Assembly (NCBI GenBank): GCA_002710265.1
Contig: PAJW01000010.1
Span: forward strand, 12,775-24,399
Direction: 5' to 3'
Source of the DNA: Gammaproteobacteria bacterium
GTDB lineage: Bacteria; Pseudomonadota; Gammaproteobacteria; Magnimaribacterales; D2472
DNA: 11,625 nt
The position numbers and the translations under genes are program-made. The notes under the pieces were generated by a model. The model worked only from the letters and a program-made list of their open reading frames with translations. It was not told where the DNA came from and did no database searches. Positions 7,769-11,625 of this stretch are shown piece after piece; position 1 is the stretch's first letter, and the number at the start of each line of letters is the position of its first letter.

Positions 7769-8228
7769 TAATAAACTTTTATTTATTTTATGTACAATTT
7801 CATTTATATCTAATAATTTATATTCCGAGGATTCAAAAAAAATGCCAAAAGAAATTATATCTACAGATAATGCGCCTCAAGCAATTGGTCCGTATTCTCA
7901 AGCAGTAAAAACTGGAAATTTAATATTTATATCAGGACAAATTCCATTAGACCCAAAAACTGGAGACATAGTTGATGGGTCAATCGAAGATCAAGCAACT
8001 CAAGTACTCAAAAACATAGAAAGCATCTGTGAGGCTGCAGGCCATGGCCTCGAGGACATAGTAAAAATAACTATATTCCTTACTGATTTAGGCAATTTTG
8101 CTATTGTCAATGAAGTAATGAAAGGTTATTTCAAAGAACCATATCCAGCAAGAGCTACAGTAGAAATATCTGCCTTACCGTTAGGTGTTAATGTTGAAAT
8201 CGAGGCAATAGTTTCAACTAATGGTTAA
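7758..8228 (+). CDS. ridA: RidA (YjgF/YER057c/UK114) enamine/imine deaminase, possibly with a signal peptide
   Basis: RidA hydrolyses reactive 2-aminoacrylate and related enamines/imines to keto acids and ammonia, protecting PLP enzymes. Family residues are all visible: GPYSQ (44-48, with Tyr46), SGQIPLDP (59-66), and PARATVE (130-136, with Arg132 equal to E. coli Arg105); Glu147 equals Glu120. From the Met at residue 29 (ATG at 7842) the protein would be 128 residues, the classic length, and a possible site CGAGGA lies about ten bases upstream of that ATG. The longer frame adds a 28-residue N-terminus with basic residues, a hydrophobic core (LLFILCTISFIS) and a Tyr-Ser-Glu junction, which looks like a Sec signal peptide. 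The long form would start inside spoT with an 11-base overlap. Both starts are open; a cytoplasmic 128-residue form is the conservative choice. The gene overlaps pyrB by eight bases. Confidence 0.93.
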   Translation: MRNSNKLLFILCTISFISNNLYSEDSKKMPKEIISTDNAPQAIGPYSQAVKTGNLIFISGQIPLDPKTGDIVDGSIEDQATQVLKNIESICEAAGHGLEDIVKITIFLTDLGNFAIVNEVMKGYFKEPYPARATVEISALPLGVNVEIEAIVSTNG

Positions 8229-9126
8229 AAATCTTCTATCAATAAATGATTTAACAAAAAAAGAGATATTAGATTTAATCAATTTCTCAAATAACTTTAT
8301 TGATGATGAGGGCAATTTTAGGAAAGAAGATCTTTTTCCAGACAAAACGGTTGCTAATATATTTTGCGAACCAAGCACAAGAACAAAAATGTCTTTCGCA
8401 GTAGCGGCAGGAAACTTGGGTTGTAATATCCTTGATTTTAATATTGATAGCTCTTCTATACAAAAAGGAGAGTCAATATATGAGACCATAGATGCTCTTA
8501 ACTTAATGGGAGTAGACTTATGTGTACTCAGACATCCTGATTCTGTAATCAGAGAGCTTGCAGAGCAGCTACCAAACATGGTTTTCATTAATGCTGGTGA
8601 AGGTTCTATTTCTCATCCAACCCAAGCACTTTTGGATATGAAAACAATCATTAACCATAAATCCAATTTGGATGGATTAAAAATAGTCATTGTTGGTGAC
8701 CTTGATCATTCTAGAGTGACTTCATCTTTTGTTGAGGGCATAGCTAACTTCGATATTGAAGAATTAGTTTTTTGTGGCCATCCAGAAATGTGCAACAAGT
8801 ATATGAATACTGATTTTGGTATCTATGAGCCTGATATGGAAAAGGCACTTAAGGATGCTGATGTAGTAATGACCCTCAGAATTCAATACGAAAGATTTGA
8901 AAAAGATTTAAACCTAGACCTAGAAGGCTATAAAAATACATATCAGCTCTCTTCAGAAAAATTAGGATTTGCTAAGAGTGATGCAATTATTATGCATCCA
9001 GGACCAGTAAATTACATAGAAATTACTGAGGCAGTTTATGATTCTGAGAATTCTGTAATTAGGGAACAAATCGCCAATGGTGTTGCTATAAGAATGGCAG
9101 TGCTTTCAAGATTTCTGAGTAGCTAG
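8221..9126 (+). CDS. pyrB: Aspartate carbamoyltransferase catalytic chain
   Basis: The enzyme joins carbamoyl phosphate and aspartate to N-carbamoylaspartate, the committed step of pyrimidine synthesis, in the cytoplasm. The carbamoyl phosphate motif is FCEPSTRT (48-55; Phe-Phe-Glu is more usual), the mobile loop with the active-site Lys is SIQKGES (79-85), HPTQALLD is at 132-139, and GDLDHSRV (159-166) and TLRIQYER (218-225) mark the aspartate domain. HPGPVN (259-264) is followed by YIEI where Bacillus- and Pseudomonas-type enzymes have RGVEI, one residue shorter. The length of 301 is that of a catalytic chain alone. No regulatory chain pyrI and no pyrC or pseudo-pyrC follows. The ATG overlaps the ridA stop by eight bases; a GAGG lies 15 bases upstream, too far to be convincing, so coupling is likely. 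The 3' end overlaps ribE of the opposite strand by 21 bases. Confidence 0.95.
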   Translation: MVKNLLSINDLTKKEILDLINFSNNFIDDEGNFRKEDLFPDKTVANIFCEPSTRTKMSFAVAAGNLGCNILDFNIDSSSIQKGESIYETIDALNLMGVDLCVLRHPDSVIRELAEQLPNMVFINAGEGSISHPTQALLDMKTIINHKSNLDGLKIVIVGDLDHSRVTSSFVEGIANFDIEELVFCGHPEMCNKYMNTDFGIYEPDMEKALKDADVVMTLRIQYERFEKDLNLDLEGYKNTYQLSSEKLGFAKSDAIIMHPGPVNYIEITEAVYDSENSVIREQIANGVAIRMAVLSRFLSS

Positions 9127-9717
9127 AATATTCTTAACAGTTTCAACCGTGGTAATTGTACTTTGATCAATTTCAATGTTGACTTTTGATTTGGTCGATA
9201 GCATATCAAGATTCGTTACAGATAAAGTTTCTGGGATAAGATGAAGATAGAAAGAATTTTGATTTACTTTCCCAAGAGTTAAGCTACAGCCATTAATACC
9301 AATATAACCTTTTTCAAATATATACTCCCCATAGTTTTTAGGAAAACTTACAAGAATATCTTTAGTGGATTCTTTTTTAATAATTTTTTTTATTTTGCCA
9401 ATGCAGTGGATATGACCAGACATTAAATGACCACCTATCTCAGTCGAAGAAGTAATAGATCTTTCTAGATTTACAAGAGATCCTTTTTTTATATCTTTCA
9501 GATTTGTTCTTAATAGTGTTTCTTCGATTACATCAAATTTTAGAACTTTTTTACCGGTATCCAGGGATGTAAGACACACCCCATCAACGGAAATACTCGC
9601 ACCTTTTTTTAGATTTTTAGAAAAATTCTTTGGAGGAAGAATTTCGATATAAATCGAGTCTTTTTTGGATTTTAATGCAATGACTTTGCCTTTACCTTCA
9701 ACAATACCAGAAAACAT
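9106..9717 (-). CDS. ribE: Riboflavin synthase (alpha chain)
   Basis: The enzyme makes riboflavin and a pyrimidinedione from two molecules of 6,7-dimethyl-8-ribityllumazine, the last step of the vitamin's synthesis. The protein begins with the conserved MFSGIVEGKG and contains two lumazine-binding repeats. The first shows SVDGVCLT (43-50, with the conserved Cys48), and the second GINGCSLTL (140-148), where GVSLT is more common, and IPETLSVTNL (161-170). The linker GGHLMSGHIH (95-104) is typical. The length of 203 is slightly short of the usual 210-220. The gene starts with ATG directly after the pyrE stop codon, and its ribosome binding site is inside the pyrE tail. The 3' end runs 21 bases into pyrB, tail to tail. 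No other riboflavin gene and no FMN riboswitch is nearby, so this gene appears to be expressed with the rpsU operon. Confidence 0.96.
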   Translation of the reverse strand: MFSGIVEGKGKVIALKSKKDSIYIEILPPKNFSKNLKKGASISVDGVCLTSLDTGKKVLKFDVIEETLLRTNLKDIKKGSLVNLERSITSSTEIGGHLMSGHIHCIGKIKKIIKKESTKDILVSFPKNYGEYIFEKGYIGINGCSLTLGKVNQNSFYLHLIPETLSVTNLDMLSTKSKVNIEIDQSTITTVETVKNILATQKS

Positions 9718-10356
9718 CTATGCTCCCCATGTATCTCTATATTTATGCAATCCATCAAGGTATTGACTATTATCTGAATCATTTTCTACAAAAGATATTA
9801 ATGTATCCAGATTGACTATGGACTCAACTTGCATATTAAAGTTATCACGTAATTCCTGACTAGCTGCTTTTTCTGTTTTACCTTTTTCTTGTCTGTCGAG
9901 ACCAACTATAAATGCTTTTGGAGTTGCAGATAGATCCATGATTGTTTTAATTGACTCTTTGCCAGCAGTTCCTGCAGAAAGCACATCATCAATTATTAAA
10001 ACATCCCCACAGGGTTTTTTACCTATAATATTTCCACCTTCTCCATGATCTTTTTCTTCTTTTCTATTGAAAGATAGTGGATAAATATTTCCTTGTTCAC
10101 TTAATATCGTTGCAACAATCGATCCTAAAAATATTCCTTTATAAGCAGGCCCATAGATACAATCAAATTTAAGCCCTTTATCTTTTATCGCATCTACGTA
10201 ACATTTTCCTAGTTCATAAAGATTGCAATCGTTGAGCATATTTGCGGCATTAAAGAAATACGGACTAGATCTTCCAGACTTAAGAGTGTACTCACCAAAT
10301 TGTAATGATTTTGATTCTAAGGCTAAGTTTAAAAATGATATTTGATAATCTTTCAC
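9718..10356 (-). CDS. pyrE: Orotate phosphoribosyltransferase
   Basis: The enzyme converts orotate and PRPP to orotidine 5'-phosphate, the fifth step of UMP synthesis, in the cytoplasm. The 13-residue PRPP motif is DVLIIDDVLSAGT (118-130) with its two Asp residues at 123-124. The N-terminal TLKSGRSSPYFFNA (24-37), the substrate segment IYGPAYKGIFL (67-77) and the flexible catalytic loop NRKEEKDHGEGG (97-108) are all intact. The length of 212 is almost that of the E. coli enzyme (213). The start codon is GTG, immediately after the rph TAA with no gap and no visible Shine-Dalgarno, so translation probably depends on rph. The rph-pyrE pair is conserved in enterobacteria, where rph translation controls a pyrE attenuator; I see no hairpin with a U-run between the genes here, so that control seems absent. 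Confidence 0.96.
   Translation of the reverse strand: MKDYQISFLNLALESKSLQFGEYTLKSGRSSPYFFNAANMLNDCNLYELGKCYVDAIKDKGLKFDCIYGPAYKGIFLGSIVATILSEQGNIYPLSFNRKEEKDHGEGGNIIGKKPCGDVLIIDDVLSAGTAGKESIKTIMDLSATPKAFIVGLDRQEKGKTEKAASQELRDNFNMQVESIVNLDTLISFVENDSDNSQYLDGLHKYRDTWGA
9723..9728 (-). promoter_or_regulatory. Ribosome binding site of ribE embedded in the last codons of pyrE
   Basis: On the minus strand the end of pyrE reads TGG GGA GCA TAG, followed at once by the ribE ATG. The GGGGAG in these codons sits five bases before the start codon and is a good Shine-Dalgarno. Ribosomes ending pyrE would therefore be placed on the ribE start. Confidence 0.65.
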
Positions 10357-11061
10357 TTATTCAACGCAAGCTTTTTGTTTTTTTATAATTTCAGCAATTG
10401 CTGAGCTACCTAACTCAAGCATATCATTTAGCTCACTTTTTGAAAAAGGAGCATCTTCTGCAGTACCCTGTATTTCAATTAAATCATCTTTATCATTCAT
10501 CACTATATTGAGATCAGTATCAGCTGAGCTATCTTCTTCATAATTTAAGTCTAATAAAACTTTATTGTTTTTTATACCCAAAGAAACTGCTGCAACATAT
10601 GACTTAATTGCTCTTTGATCATCATGATAATTTTTTATTGCTAAAAACAATGCAACACAACCACCAGTGATAGAGGCAGTTCTAGTTCCGCCATCTGCCT
10701 GTATGACATCACAATCAATATTTATTGTTTTACCTTTAAGATATTTAAGGTTGACTGCTTGTCTAAGCGATCTTCCAATAAGTCTTTGAATTTCTTGCGT
10801 TCTTCCGGATTGTTTTCCTCTTGCAGCTTCTCTACCCATTCTTTCATTGGTAGATCTTGGAAGCATTCCATATTCACCAGTTACCCAACCTTCATCAGAA
10901 TTCTTCATCCATCTTGGAACATTATTTTCGATAGAAGCATTGCAGATAACTTTTGTATTACCAAAAGTTATTAATACAGAGCCTTCAGCATGAATGTTTA
11001 CGTTAGGTTCTATAGAAATTTCTCTCAGCTGGTTATGATTTCGATTATCAATTCTTTCCAT
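10357..11061 (-). CDS. rph: Ribonuclease PH
   Basis: RNase PH trims tRNA 3' ends with phosphate, releasing nucleoside diphosphates, and also acts in rRNA decay. I place the start at the ATG at 11061 (protein [14 protein letters not shown], 234 residues) because E. coli Rph begins at the equivalent point (MRPAGRSNNQVR). The frame can be extended by 12 codons to a TTG at 11097, but that would overlap yqeY and has no family support. Conserved blocks are HAEGSVL (24-30), YGMLPRST (64-71), the phosphate-binding GRTQEIQRL (86-94), [14 protein letters not shown] (116-129), the metal/catalytic region SADTDLN (179-185) and EIQGTAE (196-202). The start is 13 bases after the yqeY stop without a clear Shine-Dalgarno. 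pyrE follows without a gap. Confidence 0.95.
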   Translation of the reverse strand: MERIDNRNHNQLREISIEPNVNIHAEGSVLITFGNTKVICNASIENNVPRWMKNSDEGWVTGEYGMLPRSTNERMGREAARGKQSGRTQEIQRLIGRSLRQAVNLKYLKGKTINIDCDVIQADGGTRTASITGGCVALFLAIKNYHDDQRAIKSYVAAVSLGIKNNKVLLDLNYEEDSSADTDLNIVMNDKDDLIEIQGTAEDAPFSKSELNDMLELGSSAIAEIIKKQKACVE

Positions 11062-11074
11062 AATTTTTAGAATT

Positions 11075-11515
11075 TTAAGACAGCTGATCCTTAACAATTT
11101 TGCTAATTAAACCCATGTCTGCAGAACCTGATAATGATTTAAGAACTCCCATTACCTTACCCATATCCTGCATTGAAGTTGCGCCTGATTGTTCTATGGC
11201 TTCCTTAACTTTTAAAATTACTTCATCCTCACTAAGTTGTGCGGGTTTGTATTTTGCAAGAACATCAACTTCCTTTTCCTCTATTTCAGCCAAATCATTC
11301 CTTCCACCGCTTTTAAATTGTGAAATAGAGTCATTTCTTTGTTTAATCATTTTATTAATGATTTGAAGAGCTTTTGTATCATCAACCTCTTCTTTATTGT
11401 CAATTTCATATCGCTGAACTTCAGATAGGAACATTCTTATGGTATCTCGAACGAGTTCATTTTTTTCAAGCATTGCTTGTTTAAGGTCTTGTTTGATATC
11501 AGATAAAAGGGCCAA
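11075..11515 (-). CDS. yqeY: GatB/YqeY domain protein
   Basis: YqeY proteins are related to the tail domain of the tRNA amidotransferase subunit GatB and are thought to bind tRNA; their cellular job is not settled. The 146 residues match the family length. The protein starts [15 protein letters not shown], a typical helical beginning, has [19 protein letters not shown] in the middle and ends with the family's [17 protein letters not shown] and a short helical tail. The start codon is TTG, two bases after the rpsU stop; no later start keeps the family N-terminus, and no strong Shine-Dalgarno is visible, so coupling to rpsU is likely. The rpsU-yqeY pair is found in other gammaproteobacteria such as pseudomonads, where dnaG and rpoD follow; here rph follows instead. 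Confidence 0.92.
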   Translation of the reverse strand: MALLSDIKQDLKQAMLEKNELVRDTIRMFLSEVQRYEIDNKEEVDDTKALQIINKMIKQRNDSISQFKSGGRNDLAEIEEKEVDVLAKYKPAQLSEDEVILKVKEAIEQSGATSMQDMGKVMGVLKSLSGSADMGLISKIVKDQLS

Positions 11516-11517
11516 AA

Positions 11518-11625
11518 CTATCTAGATCTTTGTCTTGGGAAAGAAAATTTTCTATTTGTTTTTTTTGCTCTTTTAACAGCGGCTGCCATTAAACGTTTTC
11601 TTTTTTCTGTAGGTTTTTCGTAATG
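11518..11625 (-). CDS. rpsU: Small ribosomal subunit protein S21, C-terminal part
   Basis: The last 35 codons of S21 are visible; the start lies beyond the right edge. The segment HYEKPTEKRKR at the window edge is the hallmark of S21 (RREFYEKPTEKRKR in relatives), followed by AAAVKRAKK. S21 sits near the mRNA exit on the 30S subunit and helps translation initiation. After the Lys-rich stretch the tail reads TNRKFSFPRQRSR, unlike the common RENARR tail of proteobacterial S21, though the reading frame is intact. The TAG stop is two bases before the yqeY start. S21 is normally the first gene of this operon, so the promoter is probably just outside the window. Confidence 0.9.
   Translation of the reverse strand, partial: HYEKPTEKRKRLMAAAVKRAKKTNRKFSFPRQRSR

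Noticed and set aside
8214..8588. Minus-strand frame of 124 codons over the start of pyrB
   Set aside because: It is a shadow of pyrB, with no ribosome site and no recognisable family; the plus-strand motifs are unambiguous.
9125..9134. Palindrome AGAATATTCT as a bidirectional terminator or operator
   Set aside because: Ten bases with no loop, AT-rich and without a T-run; easily expected by chance in this composition.
9718..9760. FMN riboswitch or other regulatory RNA upstream of ribE
   Set aside because: The sequence upstream of ribE is pyrE coding sequence, with no room for a riboswitch and no conserved RFN elements.
10357..10420. rph-pyrE attenuator like that of enterobacteria
   Set aside because: The genes abut with no intergenic sequence, and I see no GC-rich hairpin followed by a T-run at the end of rph.
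11062..11097. Twelve-codon N-terminal extension of RNase PH from a TTG at 11097
   Set aside because: It overlaps the end of yqeY, has no ribosome site, and known RNase PH proteins start at the position of the ATG at 11061.
1..11625. Mobile elements, CRISPR arrays, tRNA genes or defence genes
   Set aside because: No inverted terminal repeats, transposase motifs, regularly spaced repeats, cloverleaf sequences or unexplained stretches of more than 100 bases were found; the region is core chromosome.

Overview
This window looks like a piece of core chromosome from a streamlined, AT-rich gammaproteobacterium. By eye roughly one third of the bases are G or C, gene junctions are very tight, and no gap reaches 100 bases. 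The order yicC-gmk-rpoZ-spoT, a ridA-pyrB pair, an rph-pyrE pair and an rpsU-yqeY pair all recall gammaproteobacterial chromosomes. A marine lineage of the SAR86 type would fit, but that placement is inference from composition and gene order. I see no mobile element, CRISPR array, tRNA, rRNA, prophage or defence gene.

Layout. (1) Bases 1-981 (+): the 3' three quarters of a dicarboxylate/acidic amino acid:cation symporter (DAACS family), cut by the left edge. (2) 1047-3029 (+): hppA, a membrane ion-pumping pyrophosphatase with its own extended -10 promoter and Shine-Dalgarno, closed by a strong intrinsic terminator at 3047-3078. Its diagnostic residues point to a K+-dependent, probably Na+-pumping enzyme. 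(3) 3093-9126 (+): a run of seven genes: a YeeZ-like Rossmann protein, yicC (endoribonuclease family), gmk, rpoZ, spoT, ridA and pyrB. From gmk on they are close together or overlapping. (4) 9106-11625 (-): a convergent operon read right to left as rpsU (cut by the right edge), yqeY, rph, pyrE and ribE (riboflavin synthase), with junctions of 0 to 13 bases. Its last gene overlaps the end of pyrB tail to tail by 21 bases, and I see no intrinsic terminator between them.

How the genes fit together. The central part is a nucleotide and growth-control neighbourhood. gmk makes GDP, spoT handles (p)ppGpp, rpoZ is the RNA polymerase subunit that helps form a ppGpp site, pyrB and pyrE are steps of de novo UMP synthesis, and rph and yicC act on RNA. 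ridA removes reactive enamine/imine intermediates and sits next to pyrB, as in E. coli. The two genes at the left are linked by ion gradients: a likely cation-coupled uptake carrier beside a likely sodium pump.

Nothing here is an obviously new system. The points most worth a second look are a possible signal-peptide form of RidA created by an upstream in-frame start, the predicted sodium specificity of the pyrophosphatase, the rearranged rpsU operon in which yqeY leads into rph-pyrE-ribE, the tail-to-tail overlap of pyrB and ribE, and a few substitutions in otherwise conserved motifs of SpoT, PyrB and S21.
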